From: Bacillota bacterium
Lineage (GTDB): Bacteria > Bacillota > Limnochordia > DTU087
Assembly (NCBI GenBank): GCA_012518315.1
Contig: JAAYSL010000162.1
Span: forward strand, 1-37,690
Length of the DNA: 37,690 nucleotides
Direction of reading: 5' to 3'
The stretch's first letter is position 1, and the number at the start of each line of letters is the position of its first letter. The notes under the pieces were generated by a model. It was not told the origin of the DNA. It did not search any database and was given only the letters and a program-made list of their open reading frames with translations. Shown piece by piece: positions 1-8,316 of the stretch. Both the position numbers and the translations under genes were made by a program.

Positions 1-48
1 GATGGAACCAGTGGCAGTTCCGTTGACGGCACCAGTGGTAGCTCAGTT
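1..48 (+). repeat. Two imperfect 24-bp tandem repeats inside rnfG
   Basis: Bases 1-24 and 25-48 encode DGTSGSSV twice with synonymous differences. The array may continue left of the window. It would form a flexible Ser/Gly/Thr linker within the extracytoplasmic part of RnfG. Confidence 0.6.
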
Positions 49-417
49 GTTGTTAACATAGTTACCACTTACCGGGGGATGGATGCCAATGGCAATACCA
101 CCGGTATAGCCTTTGCTGTTGATGGCAATGGTTTTGGTGGCACGATTAGGCTAATGGTAGGCTTTGATCCCACCAGCCGGAAACTTAACCGAGTTAAGGT
201 GCTAGACCATCTGGAGACCCCTGGGTTAGGGGCGAGAATTACTGAACAAGCTTTCTTGAGACAATTTGAGGCTAAGTCTCTTGATGATACCTTTACCGCC
301 AAACAGGATGTGGATGCCATCACCGGAGCCACTGTCTCTTCCCAAGCCGTGGCTGCCACTATTAGGAATGCACTATCAGAGGTCGAAGCAAACTTGCGGG
401 TAGGGGGTATCTGGTAA
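1..417 (+). CDS. rnfG: RnfG, electron transport complex subunit G (3' part, truncated by window edge)
   Basis: The frame is open from base 1 to the TAA at 415-417, so only the C-terminal ~138 residues are here. RnfG carries a covalently bound FMN in the Rnf ferredoxin:NAD+ oxidoreductase, a membrane ion pump. The visible part is an FMN-binding domain with the signature DAITGATVSS, in which the GAT threonine is the expected flavinylation site. LDHLETPGLGARI is also typical of the family. The first 16 codons encode a low-complexity DGTSGSSV repeat, unusual inside this domain. The stop codon shares one base with the rnfE start, which fits the usual rnfCDGEAB order and translational coupling. The identification is secure from motif and neighbours; the start lies outside the window. 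Confidence 0.93.
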   Translation, partial: DGTSGSSVDGTSGSSVVVNIVTTYRGMDANGNTTGIAFAVDGNGFGGTIRLMVGFDPTSRKLNRVKVLDHLETPGLGARITEQAFLRQFEAKSLDDTFTAKQDVDAITGATVSSQAVAATIRNALSEVEANLRVGGIW

Positions 418-1070
418 TGAACAGCGTGCGACGGGAATTTCTTAAAGGCCTATGGGATGAACACCCAACGTTTCGATTGCTCATCGGCATGTGTCCTACA
501 CTGGCAGTTACTACTGCAGCTGCCAATGGCCTAGCAATGGGACTAGCCACAACCTTCGTGCTGGTTTGTTCATCTGTCATGATTTCATTAATGAAGAACC
601 TGATCCCAAAGAAGGTGCGCATCCCTTGTTACATTATCATTGTTGCCACCTTTGTCACCATTGCTGATATGGTGTTGGCTGCCAATTTCCCAGAACTGCA
701 TAAGGTATTGGGATTGTTTATCCCACTGATTGTAGTCAACTGTATCATCTTGGGCCGGGCAGAAGCCTATGCTTCCAAGATGCCAGTTTTCTACTCCTTT
801 ATTGATGCCTTAGGCATGGGACTAGGTATTACCTGGGGCTTGACATTCCTCGGTGTTGTTAGAGAGTTTTTGGGTATGGGCACCGTGTTCGGCGCACAGA
901 TCCTGCCGGCTACAGCTACCTCTTGGGTGATCTTCATCCTACCACCAGGTGCTTTCTTCACCCTGGGAATTGTGGTAGGAGCCATGAACCAGATTAACTA
1001 TGCTTTGGCACGCCGTAAGCGGGAGCGAGCGACTGGTTCAATCACCGCCCATCAGGCTGTTCAGGGCTAG
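417..1070 (+). CDS. rnfE: RnfE, electron transport complex subunit E
   Basis: This 217-residue integral membrane subunit of the Rnf complex belongs to the RnfA/RnfE/NqrD/NqrE family. It has about six hydrophobic helices and conserved pieces such as PTLAVTTAAANGLAMGLATTFVL near the N-terminus and IPLIVVNCIILGRAEAYASK mid-protein. The NC (Asn-Cys) pair in the latter belongs to the membrane iron-sulfur site described for the RnfA/RnfE pair. The ATG at 417 overlaps the rnfG stop, with a G-rich SD (AGGGGG) just upstream. A 18-base gap leads to rnfA. Length is normal for the family, and nothing looks broken. Confidence 0.96.
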   Translation: MNSVRREFLKGLWDEHPTFRLLIGMCPTLAVTTAAANGLAMGLATTFVLVCSSVMISLMKNLIPKKVRIPCYIIIVATFVTIADMVLAANFPELHKVLGLFIPLIVVNCIILGRAEAYASKMPVFYSFIDALGMGLGITWGLTFLGVVREFLGMGTVFGAQILPATATSWVIFILPPGAFFTLGIVVGAMNQINYALARRKRERATGSITAHQAVQG

Positions 1071-1088
1071 GAAAGGAAGGTATAGGAT

Positions 1089-1670
1089 ATGGGTGAGCTA
1101 GCACTTATCTTTATTGGCTCTGTATTGGTCAATAACTTCGTACTGGTGAGATTCTTAGGTATCTGTCCGTTCCTCGGGGTTTCCAAAGAGCTTGATACGG
1201 CCCTAGGAATGGGCATGGCCACAACTTTCGTCTTAGTACTTTCCGGGGCAGCCACCTGGCTAGTACAGACTTATATTCTCACGCCTTTTGGGATGCCCTT
1301 CCTGCAGAATGTAGCCTTTATCTTGATCATCGCCTCCTTGGTGCAATTGGTGGAGATGTTTCTGCAGAAGACGAGTCCAGGTCTATACCGTGCTTTAGGT
1401 ATCTTTCTTCCTCTGATTACCACCAACTGTGCGGTGTTGGGCCTAGCCATCTTGGTTTCACAAAAAGGCTATACACTCATTCAGACCATTGTTTTTGCTT
1501 TGGGCACCGGAGTAGGCTTCACCTTAGCCTTGGCTATGATGGCAGGAATCCGGGAACAGCTACAGTTTGCCGATATTCCAAAAGCATTACAAGGAGCAGG
1601 CATAGCACTAATCACTGCCGGCCTAATGTCCATGGCATTTATGGGCTTTTCGGGCTTGATTGCCATGTGA
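1089..1670 (+). CDS. rnfA: RnfA, electron transport complex subunit A
   Basis: This 193-residue membrane subunit is paralogous to RnfE, with six predicted helices. The N-terminus contains FIGSVLVNNFVLVRFLGICPFLGVSKEL, and mid-protein LGIFLPLITTNCAVLGLA repeats the Asn-Cys motif of the membrane Fe-S site. Together with RnfE it forms the pseudo-symmetric core carrying electrons across the membrane and coupling to Na+ or H+ transport. The start at 1089 follows an AAGGAAGG SD about 8 bases upstream. Forty-three bases separate it from rnfB in the same operon. Confidence 0.96.
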   Translation: MGELALIFIGSVLVNNFVLVRFLGICPFLGVSKELDTALGMGMATTFVLVLSGAATWLVQTYILTPFGMPFLQNVAFILIIASLVQLVEMFLQKTSPGLYRALGIFLPLITTNCAVLGLAILVSQKGYTLIQTIVFALGTGVGFTLALAMMAGIREQLQFADIPKALQGAGIALITAGLMSMAFMGFSGLIAM

Positions 1671-1713
1671 GTATGAAGGATCGGAATGTAGCAACTGGTA
1701 GGAGGGAAACTGG

Positions 1714-2544
1714 ATGGCTAATACAGTTATAGTCTCCCTGGTTAGCATGGGCGCCATGGGAGCGTTATTTGGGGCCGGATTAGCGTGGGCCTCCCGTAAA
1801 TTTGCGGTAGAGTCAGATAGCCGCATAGATGATATTGAAGCAGTTCTTCCCGGAGCAAACTGTGGTGGCTGTGGCTACCCCGGTTGCCGAGGCTTTGCTG
1901 AAGCTGTTGTCACTGGCAAAGCCTCAGTTGACGGTTGCCCCGTCGGTGGGAGTGGTGTAGCCGCCGAAGTGGCCAAGATCATGGGTGTAGAGCTAGAAGG
2001 TGGATGTGAGCGTCTAGTAGCACTGGTTCGCTGCGCGGGGGGCCGTGCTGAGGCCAAAGAAAGAGCTGAATATGTCGGCATAGATGACTGCCGGGCAGCT
2101 GAGGTGGTGGCTGGCGGATCTAAAGGCTGTGAATATGGCTGCCTAGGGCTAGCTAGCTGTGTTAAGGCCTGCCCCTTTGATGCTATTGCCATGGGCCCTA
2201 ACGGCTTACCTGTAGTCGATAAGGCCGCCTGTACCGCGTGTGGGCGCTGTGTTGTCGCCTGCCCCCGGGATCTCATTGCTCTTGTACCATGTAATATGTA
2301 TGTTCACGTGCTTTGTCGATCATATGACCGCGGAAAAGAAGTGCGAGACAACTGCCAGGTGGGTTGCATTGGCTGTAAAGCCTGTGAACGAGTCTGTGAA
2401 GATGATGCAATTCATGTTACCGATTTCTTGGCTGAGATCGACTATACGAAATGCACTAACTGTGGAGCCTGTGCAGCCAAGTGTCCAACCAAGGCGATTA
2501 TCATAGAGGATGGGGCGCCAAAGGTGACATCGGCGGCAAGCTAA
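1714..2544 (+). CDS. rnfB: RnfB, electron transport complex subunit B (polyferredoxin)
   Basis: This 276-residue protein receives electrons from reduced ferredoxin for the Rnf complex. It begins with one membrane helix (about residues 4-25). A 4Fe-4S domain follows with GANCGGCGYPGC and a later GCPVGG cysteine. Then come ferredoxin-type cysteine clusters: CLGLASCVKACP, CTACGRCVVACP, CIGCKACERVC and CTNCGACAAKCP. The count of clusters fits clostridial RnfB, which is longer than the proteobacterial form. The ATG at 1714 sits 7 bases after GGAGGG. It is the last gene of the operon; a strong terminator begins about 45 bases after the stop. Confidence 0.96.
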   Translation: MANTVIVSLVSMGAMGALFGAGLAWASRKFAVESDSRIDDIEAVLPGANCGGCGYPGCRGFAEAVVTGKASVDGCPVGGSGVAAEVAKIMGVELEGGCERLVALVRCAGGRAEAKERAEYVGIDDCRAAEVVAGGSKGCEYGCLGLASCVKACPFDAIAMGPNGLPVVDKAACTACGRCVVACPRDLIALVPCNMYVHVLCRSYDRGKEVRDNCQVGCIGCKACERVCEDDAIHVTDFLAEIDYTKCTNCGACAAKCPTKAIIIEDGAPKVTSAAS

Positions 2545-2588
2545 CAGACATTGAGATAACACATCAAGGCAACACATTACAGTCATTG

Positions 2589-2613
2589 GCCGCCTGCCCG
2601 TCAGGCGGCTTTT
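2589..2613 (+). terminator. Rho-independent terminator of the rnf operon
   Basis: GCCGCCTG (2589-2596) pairs perfectly with CAGGCGGC (2602-2609) around a 5-base loop, followed by TTTT and another T-rich stretch. It lies just after rnfB and before the nitroreductase, so the two are separate units. Confidence 0.9.
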
Positions 2614-2725
2614 CTATGCTTTTTACACCAGACCAACCAGACAAACAGGATATTGAGGAAGTAAAGGGAAAATATCATATGTAGGGGCATATGTGCGTGC
2701 CAGCAAAGAGCAAGGAGGAGATAGA

Positions 2726-3217
2726 ATGGATGCCCTGCAGGCACTTAGAACCCGAAGAAGTATAAGAAAATACGAGGATAAGCCAATCCCTAAACAGACG
2801 CTAGAGGCTATTGTCGACTGTGGTCGGCTGGCAGCTAGCGGCCGCAATGAGCAGCCGTGGGAGTTTGTAGTAGTCACTGATCCTGCGATGAAGAAGAAGA
2901 TTGCCGAAGCTACAGATTATGGGAAATTTATCGCACAGGCACCGGCCTGTATAGCGGTATTTTGCCGTGACACAACATATTATCTAGAAGATGGAGCAGC
3001 AGCAACTCAAAATATCCTGGTGGCTGCTTGGGCCCTGGGAGTTGGGAGTTGCTGGATAGCCGGAGACAAGAAACACTATGCCAAGGCCATCGGAGACATA
3101 GTGAAAGCCCCAGCTAATACCAAGCTAGTCTCCCTGATTGCCCTGGGGTACCCGGCAGAGCAGCCCACGAAGTCCAAACGAGAACTGAAGGAAGTTATCC
3201 ACTGGGACAGTTTTTAG
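2726..3217 (+). CDS. Nitroreductase family FMN oxidoreductase (small form)
   Basis: This 163-residue protein is of the nitroreductase fold, a dimeric FMN enzyme that uses NAD(P)H. Motifs seen are RTRRSIRKYEDKPI at the N-terminus (phosphate and FMN contacts), AASGRNEQPWEFVVV around residues 35-50, and AAATQNILVAAWALGVGSCWI in the second half. Members of this short clostridial subgroup have mostly unknown substrates, so none is assigned. The ATG at 2726 is chosen over upstream in-frame codons because AAGGAGGAG lies 6 bases before it. It is isolated by the rnf terminator upstream and a 125-base gap downstream. Confidence 0.88.
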   Translation: MDALQALRTRRSIRKYEDKPIPKQTLEAIVDCGRLAASGRNEQPWEFVVVTDPAMKKKIAEATDYGKFIAQAPACIAVFCRDTTYYLEDGAAATQNILVAAWALGVGSCWIAGDKKHYAKAIGDIVKAPANTKLVSLIALGYPAEQPTKSKRELKEVIHWDSF

Positions 3218-3254
3218 GTTAGTCCTGAGTCCTATACTAGTGCTTGACAAGCAA

Positions 3255-3267
3255 TTGGTCATACCAA
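3255..3267. promoter_or_regulatory. TTGGT-CAT-ACCAA inverted repeat, possible operator
   Basis: A perfect 5-3-5 inverted repeat lies between the nitroreductase and the lipoprotein gene, 7 bases after a TTGACA (3243-3248). The half-sites resemble GntR/FadR-family operators (TGGTnnnACCA). No good -10 element is seen at the right spacing, so this is only a candidate. Confidence 0.25.
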
Positions 3268-3342
3268 AGCCAATCGATCGAAGGGGGGGAAGGGCATAGA
3301 AAGACCGCTATGTAGGATGGCGGAATCGCAACGCCCAATGTC

Positions 3343-3819
3343 ATGAAGAATCGACGGATTATCGGCCTAGTAGCCCTTTTGGCACTGACAGTTACCCTGG
3401 CGGGATGTACAGTGTCTGGAACAGTACACCTAACCTTCAAGCCCCAGGATGTAGTAGAGCTAACCTTTCGGGATGCAGAGATCTACCGCCGCTGGTATGG
3501 AGCAGATCCCTACTTTAACAATCTTTCTTTTCGGGTCTATGTTAGAGACAACTATATTGGATCCATACCAAGGGAGGGCGCGTATTTGGAGATCCCAGTG
3601 GGAGAAGCTAGAGTGCTTAGTCATTCGATACGCTTCAACCCCAGTAAGTATCGATACCCACCGGATATCCGGATAGAGGTATGGGATCATGGTTATTCTC
3701 CCCGAGAAAGGGATCAACATGTAGATGATCTCTTTATCCCCTACCGAGCATGGCAGGAACAGTACACTAGTGGCAGGCATGTGTATCTACGATATGACAC
3801 CAAGATCCATCGATGGTAA
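3343..3819 (+). CDS. Putative lipoprotein of unknown function
   Basis: This 158-residue protein begins with a lipoprotein signal: basic MKNRR, a hydrophobic stretch, then the lipobox LAGC with the acylated cysteine near residue 22. The mature part is rich in Tyr, Arg and Asp and looks like a small beta-rich extracytoplasmic domain (SFRVYVRDNYIGSIP, YLEIPVGEARVLSHSIRF). I do not recognise a family. The YIG-IP and hydrophobic-alternating pattern resembles carbohydrate-binding or beta-sandwich domains, but that is only an impression. No convincing SD precedes the ATG, and no partner gene adjoins it. Confidence 0.7.
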   Translation: MKNRRIIGLVALLALTVTLAGCTVSGTVHLTFKPQDVVELTFRDAEIYRRWYGADPYFNNLSFRVYVRDNYIGSIPREGAYLEIPVGEARVLSHSIRFNPSKYRYPPDIRIEVWDHGYSPRERDQHVDDLFIPYRAWQEQYTSGRHVYLRYDTKIHRW

Positions 3820-3953
3820 GGGTGGTTGATCCTGTCCATCACCCCCCAGCCTCCCATCGATAGAAGCTTGCTTTGTCAAAGACTAGTGATGTCAAAGGCG
3901 ACTAAATGACTACCAGATGAAAACCCTAAGGAAAAGGACAGCTACAGCAAGGC

Positions 3954-3995
3954 AAAAAAGGGAGTGCGTTCTTGATATAACGAGAACACACTCCC
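3954..3995 (-). terminator. Rho-independent terminator for the 5'-nucleotidase gene (minus strand)
   Basis: GGGAGTG-C-GTTCT (from 3960) pairs with AGAAC-A-CACTCCC (ending 3995). The single mismatch becomes a U-G pair on the minus strand. On that strand the stem is followed directly by six T's (A's at 3954-3959), so it ends transcription coming from 5657-4143. Confidence 0.85.
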
Positions 3996-4142
3996 TGACT
4001 AATTGTGTCGACATTGTGTGACTAGCTACTCCGTTCCATACCTCCACCAGGTCACCATTTAAGTCACCATCAAGAGCCACCCCAGAAAGGCCAACCTATG
4101 GAATCGTGGAGGCTACTTCGTAGGTACTGATATTGGTAAGGG
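3996..4142. other. Non-coding stretch between terminator and 5'-nucleotidase stop
   Basis: No intact gene is visible. On the minus strand, just past the nucleotidase stop and one frame over, there is a reading stretch broken by a single TAG that reads ISTYEVASTIP then VGLSGVALDGDLNGDLVEVW. This may be a decayed 3' tail or chance. Confidence 0.3.
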
Positions 4143-5657
4143 CTATTCGATAACGACTATGCGCCCTTCCACCTCGGGAGCGATTGCACCCTCTTCGATG
4201 AAATGGCTGGCTACAGCATCCCTCAACATCTCACCGGTTTCCACCAGTACCTCAGCTGATTCAAACATGGTATAGCCATCGCCACCGGCAGCAATAAAGT
4301 CATTAGTGGCCACCGTATAGGCCTTATCCAGATCTAGGGCTTGCCCTCCGATCATGACATCCATCACCCTGGTACCGGGCTCTCGGGAGGGATCGAACAT
4401 AAGCTCAAGTCCAGATACCTGGAGGAAACCGCCATTTTGTTCGGGATAGAGCCTTACACTATGCTCCAAGGCAGCCAGCAGATCCCGCCCTGTCATCTCT
4501 ACCTTCACAAGGGTGTTGTCAAAAGGTAGAACTGTATAGATATCGCCAATAGTGATGGGCCCGGCATTAATGGAAGCCCGGATGCCGCCACCATTGTTAA
4601 CGGCAAGATCAGCTCCTACAGCCTCTCGCATGATATCGGTGATCAAATCACCTAAATTGGTCTCTTTGGTTCTTACATTTGCCCTTTCACCATCTAGAAG
4701 GACAGTTGTTGCACCAACTTCTTGGCCAAGCTTCTCCTTGAGCTGGTTGCCCCATTTCCCCACTACCTCAGCGGCCATGGGATGATCCGCTACTTCCGCG
4801 GTTACCGGCACAAGCTCTCCAGAGACATCAGTGACACGGCCATCCTCCAAAGTGAGCTTAAGGTAGCCCAGATTCTTAGCATGTTCCCCGGTCTGAACGA
4901 TATATGTGTTGCCAACTACCACCGGTTCCTCAAGCTGAGTATGGGAGTGCCCACCAACAATCACGTCTATCTCCGGTACCGCAGCCGCTAGCTCCCGATC
5001 TGCGTCGATACCAAGATGGGTCAAAGCGATAACTACATCCACCTGAGGGCGCAAGTAACTAGCTAGGCTTTTGGCCCTTTCGATGGGATCAGTTAGTGTG
5101 AGCCCCACGACGTTTTTAGGATGGGTGACAAAAGGCGTGTCCGGTGTCGTTAGCCCAATGATTCCTACAGTAAGGTTGCCAACTGGTTTGACCAATGCCG
5201 AGATGCCGATGGGCTCACCGGTAGCTTCCTTGATCACATTGGCTGCCAAGACCGGGAAAACCGCTTCCTCTTGCCTATTTGCCAAAGCAGTCTGGCCATA
5301 GTTGAAATCATGGTTACCTAAGGTCATGGCATCATAGGCCACCAGGTTCATGACTTCTACAACAGACTGTCCCTCAAATATACTTGCGATATTTGTTCCA
5401 TGCCAAGCATCTCCAGCATCTAGCAAAAGCACATGCTTTCCGTTATCTTCTCGCAGCTCATCTACTAAGGTTGCCACGCGGATCATGCCACCAATTGGTG
5501 CGGCATCACTGGCTGGTGCGAATGGTTCTAGGCGAGCATGGGTATCATTGGTGTGCAAGATTACCAGGGTATCTGCAGCCTGGGCCGCCCCAAATGATGC
5601 CAAGAGCAAGGTTATGACTAGCATTACTTGAAATTGCTTAACTCTACACTTCCTCAT
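4143..5657 (-). CDS. Secreted 5'-nucleotidase / 2',3'-cyclic phosphodiesterase family protein
   Basis: This 504-residue exported protein is of the UshA/YfkN type. The signal peptide is MRKCRVKQFQ, then a hydrophobic core, with likely cleavage after AQA near residue 28. The N-terminal metallophosphoesterase domain shows ILHTNDTHARL, DAGDAWHG, TLGNHDFNYG and GGHSHTQL, the usual dinuclear-metal ligands. The C-terminal nucleotidase domain shows NLGDLITDIMR, NGGGIRASI and DFIAAGGDGYTMF, the nucleoside-binding part. It likely hydrolyses extracellular nucleotides for phosphate or nucleoside salvage. A GTG at 5660 is adjacent, but the ATG at 5657 sits at better distance from the GAGGGGG SD. It is monocistronic, with its own terminator at 3954-3995. 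Confidence 0.92.
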   Translation of the reverse strand: MRKCRVKQFQVMLVITLLLASFGAAQAADTLVILHTNDTHARLEPFAPASDAAPIGGMIRVATLVDELREDNGKHVLLLDAGDAWHGTNIASIFEGQSVVEVMNLVAYDAMTLGNHDFNYGQTALANRQEEAVFPVLAANVIKEATGEPIGISALVKPVGNLTVGIIGLTTPDTPFVTHPKNVVGLTLTDPIERAKSLASYLRPQVDVVIALTHLGIDADRELAAAVPEIDVIVGGHSHTQLEEPVVVGNTYIVQTGEHAKNLGYLKLTLEDGRVTDVSGELVPVTAEVADHPMAAEVVGKWGNQLKEKLGQEVGATTVLLDGERANVRTKETNLGDLITDIMREAVGADLAVNNGGGIRASINAGPITIGDIYTVLPFDNTLVKVEMTGRDLLAALEHSVRLYPEQNGGFLQVSGLELMFDPSREPGTRVMDVMIGGQALDLDKAYTVATNDFIAAGGDGYTMFESAEVLVETGEMLRDAVASHFIEEGAIAPEVEGRIVVIE

Positions 5658-5786
5658 CACGAAACCCCCTCATATGCTTTTTTATGGTAGACTCCCCATT
5701 AAATGTACTGTATAGACCGAAGGGATTCCTGCATATTCTCCTATTCTTCTCCGCAAGGCCTGGAGCCAAGGGTGGTTAACAGAAAA

Positions 5787-5816
5787 CACCCCGGAAAATC
5801 TAAACTTTCCGGGGTG
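5787..5816 (-). terminator. Rho-independent terminator for the adenylate kinase-like gene (minus strand)
   Basis: CACCCCGGAAA (5787-5797) and TTTCCGGGGTG (5806-5816) form a perfect 11-bp stem with an 8-base loop. On the minus strand it is followed by TTTTCTGTT. It lies 36 bases after the stop at 5852. Confidence 0.85.
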
Positions 5817-5851
5817 GAGTTCTACTTCTTATTGTATTGGGACTCTAGCTC

Positions 5852-6493
5852 CTATATCTGAGGAAGGATAGTATCATCCAAAACCTCACTGATGTCCGCA
5901 AAGATATCTTCTACACCTTGATCCGCATCAATCGGATAAAGCAAACCACATCTTGTATAAAAATCCCTCAATGGCTGTATCTCTGCCTCGTAGACTTCCA
6001 TCCGGTGGCGAATGGTGTCGGGGTTATCATCTTCACGCTGAATCAGTCGACCACCACAAGGGCAGCGCTCTAGGCGATAGAATTGAATGTGATATGTCTT
6101 ACTACACCGATCACAAACCCGCCTACCAGACAAACGGCTGATAATTGACTCTACCGGTAGCTCTAGTAGAAAGACTACATCTAGTACCGGTGGATGCTCT
6201 TTCAGATAGCCATCTAGATGCTCAGCTTGCAGCAGAGTTCTGGGATAGCCATCGAGGATAACACTCTCATATCGCTGCAATTGATTTTCGATGATCATGT
6301 TCACGATCCCGTCTTCTACCATATCTCCCTTGCTAAGAGTGCCTCTGATGGAGCGGCCTATCTCACTCTGCTCTGCAACTTCCCGCCTCAAAGTACTCCC
6401 CATGGACAAATGAACTGCGCCATACTTAGTACTGACAAGCCTCGCTTGGGTTCCTTTTCCGGCGCCGGGCGCCCCTAACATGACCATACGCAT
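5852..6493 (-). CDS. Adenylate kinase-like nucleoside monophosphate kinase with zinc-type LID
   Basis: This 213-residue protein should catalyse ATP + AMP = 2 ADP or a related NMP phosphorylation. The P-loop is GAPGAGKGT (residues 7-15). DGYPRT carries the AMP-site arginine, and SGRRVCDRC with CPCGG gives a four-cysteine zinc LID as in Gram-positive Adk. DDNPDTIRHRMEVY carries the phosphate-binding arginines. Oddity: the usual STGDMLR of the NMP-binding segment reads SMGSTLR here, losing the Asp-Met but keeping the Arg. It stands alone with its own terminator, not in the ribosomal-protein secY-adk-map setting usual for the housekeeping gene, so it may be a paralogue. ATG 6493 follows AGGTGGG. 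Confidence 0.82.
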   Translation of the reverse strand: MRMVMLGAPGAGKGTQARLVSTKYGAVHLSMGSTLRREVAEQSEIGRSIRGTLSKGDMVEDGIVNMIIENQLQRYESVILDGYPRTLLQAEHLDGYLKEHPPVLDVVFLLELPVESIISRLSGRRVCDRCSKTYHIQFYRLERCPCGGRLIQREDDNPDTIRHRMEVYEAEIQPLRDFYTRCGLLYPIDADQGVEDIFADISEVLDDTILPQI

Positions 6494-6641
6494 AGTATCC
6501 CACCTGTTCTCCTTTTCTCCGCCAACAAGGCCGGGCTGTCAAGCCCAAATGGCAAATGTTCTTTATATTCGCCAGAGAGTTGAACATCCCTTCTTGGAAC
6601 TGCTTCCACTAGATTCAGATTAATCCAATTGGATCAATGCC

Positions 6642-8225
6642 TCACCTGGCTAGCACCACCTGTTTCGCTCCCTGGATCCCCTCAATCTGACAGATAGCAT
6701 CCAAAAGATCCGGTGACAGCGGCGCATCTGTACCTAAAACCATTACCGCTTGGCCACCTTGAGTCTTACGCCCTACCTGCATTGTTGCGATGTTAATCCC
6801 TGCCTGCCCCATCAGTGTACCCACTTTACCGATGATACCGGGACGATCTTGATGGGGTGCCACTAACATATGGCCTGTCGGCACGGCATCCACCCGGTAG
6901 CCGTTGATCTCCACTATCCTGGGGGAGTCTGGCTGGAAAACGCTGCCTGCCACTGTAACCAAGCCCTCTGCGGTTTCCGCTTCTACACCTATCCGGTTAT
7001 GATAATCATCACCATTACCTCGGTGGACAGTCTCCACCTTGATACCTCGGCGCTTAGCTAGGTAATCTGCATTGACCAAATTGACATGGTCATCCACAAT
7101 GCGTTCTAGTAGGCCTTTCAAAACGGATGTAGTGATGGGCCCCGTCTGCAAGTCCACCAGAGCTCCACTATAAGTCACTCGTAGCCGACCGATGCCACCG
7201 GCCATCTGAGCCAGGAAAGACCCCAGCTTTTCGGCTAGCTCGACATAAGGTGCCAACTTCTCCATAATCTCAGGTGCTATAGTTGCCATATTGACAGCAT
7301 TGTTGGGTAATCCCCCGGCTAGGAAATTGGCAATCGCCTCAGCCACATCCACCGCTACGTGGAGCTGGGCCTCTTCTGTTGAAGCACCAAGATGGGGAGT
7401 GAGCACCACATTGGGGCAATCCAAAAGGGGACTTGAGATTGCTGGCTCTTCTTCAAACACATCCACGGCAGCCCCAGCGATCCTACCTGTCTTAAGCGCC
7501 TCTGCCAAAGCAGCTTCATCGATGAGACCACCCCTAGCCACATTGATGATCCGCACTCCAGGCTTCATTAAAGCCAGAGCCTTGGCATCCAGAAGATGGC
7601 GGGTATCATTGGTTAGAGGCATATGGATGGTAAGGAAATCCGACCGTTCGAGAAGAGTCTTTAAGGGGACTAATTCTACCCCGAGCCGATCTGCCTGTTC
7701 TGCCGATATATAAGGATCATAGCCTAAGCAGATCATGTCAAAGGCTTGTGCCCGACGGGCAACTGCCGAACCAATTCGACCTAAGCCAAGAATCCCTAAG
7801 GTCTTCTGTTTAAGCTCTACTCCTACTAGGTGCTTACGTTCCCAACGGCCTTGCTTCAAACCAGCATCCCCCTGTGGGATGTTCCGGGCTAGAGCTAACA
7901 TCAATGCCAAAGAATGTTCTGCCGCTGCGATGGTATTACCATCCGGCGCATTTACCACCACAATCCCCCGGCGAGTTGCTGCTTCCAGATCTATGTTATC
8001 TACTCCAACCCCAGCTCGACCAATCACTTTCAAAGAACGGGCAGCCTCAATCACGGGAGCGGTCACCTTAGTTGCGCTGCGGACGATCAAGGCATCATAA
8101 TCCCCTATTCGGGAAATGAGTTCAGCCTCGCTCCAGCGCTCGGAAATGACTTCTACCTGCCAACCGGGGCGCCGCAGTGCTGCGACTCCCGCTTCTTTAA
8201 CTCCATCCAAAACCAGAATCTTCAT
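6642..8225 (-). CDS. serA: D-3-phosphoglycerate dehydrogenase (long form with ACT domain)
   Basis: This 527-residue enzyme oxidises 3-phosphoglycerate with NAD+ as the first step of serine synthesis. The N-terminal substrate half contains LIVRSATKVT and GRAGVGVDNID. The Rossmann fold has LGILGLGRIGSAVA, and the catalytic residues lie in NVARGGLIDE (Arg region) and LTPHLGASTEEA (His). The allosteric-substrate-binding region is followed by a C-terminal ACT domain (from about residue 455, MLVAPHQDRPGIIGKVG). The ATG at 8225 lies 8 bases after GGGAGGG; upstream in-frame GTG/ATG codons lack that spacing. It follows the class V aminotransferase by about 90 bases on the same strand and probably shares its glycine-riboswitch leader. 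Confidence 0.95.
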   Translation of the reverse strand: MKILVLDGVKEAGVAALRRPGWQVEVISERWSEAELISRIGDYDALIVRSATKVTAPVIEAARSLKVIGRAGVGVDNIDLEAATRRGIVVVNAPDGNTIAAAEHSLALMLALARNIPQGDAGLKQGRWERKHLVGVELKQKTLGILGLGRIGSAVARRAQAFDMICLGYDPYISAEQADRLGVELVPLKTLLERSDFLTIHMPLTNDTRHLLDAKALALMKPGVRIINVARGGLIDEAALAEALKTGRIAGAAVDVFEEEPAISSPLLDCPNVVLTPHLGASTEEAQLHVAVDVAEAIANFLAGGLPNNAVNMATIAPEIMEKLAPYVELAEKLGSFLAQMAGGIGRLRVTYSGALVDLQTGPITTSVLKGLLERIVDDHVNLVNADYLAKRRGIKVETVHRGNGDDYHNRIGVEAETAEGLVTVAGSVFQPDSPRIVEINGYRVDAVPTGHMLVAPHQDRPGIIGKVGTLMGQAGINIATMQVGRKTQGGQAVMVLGTDAPLSPDLLDAICQIEGIQGAKQVVLAR

Positions 8226-8316
8226 TACAAGAACCCTCCCATTACCAAACCCAGGCAAATTCCAGTAGGGCCCTATTGTTTTTTATACATGTGGGCCTCT
8301 CCAAATTTCCCAAGAA

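Noticed and set aside
1875-2276. 133-codon minus-strand frame inside rnfB
   Set aside because: It is antisense to a highly conserved cysteine-rich gene and rich in Ser/Pro/Thr, typical of shadow frames.
2670-2700. CATATG-rich stretch resembling the palindrome at 23029
   Set aside because: Only the central GGGCATATG is shared; the second arm does not match.
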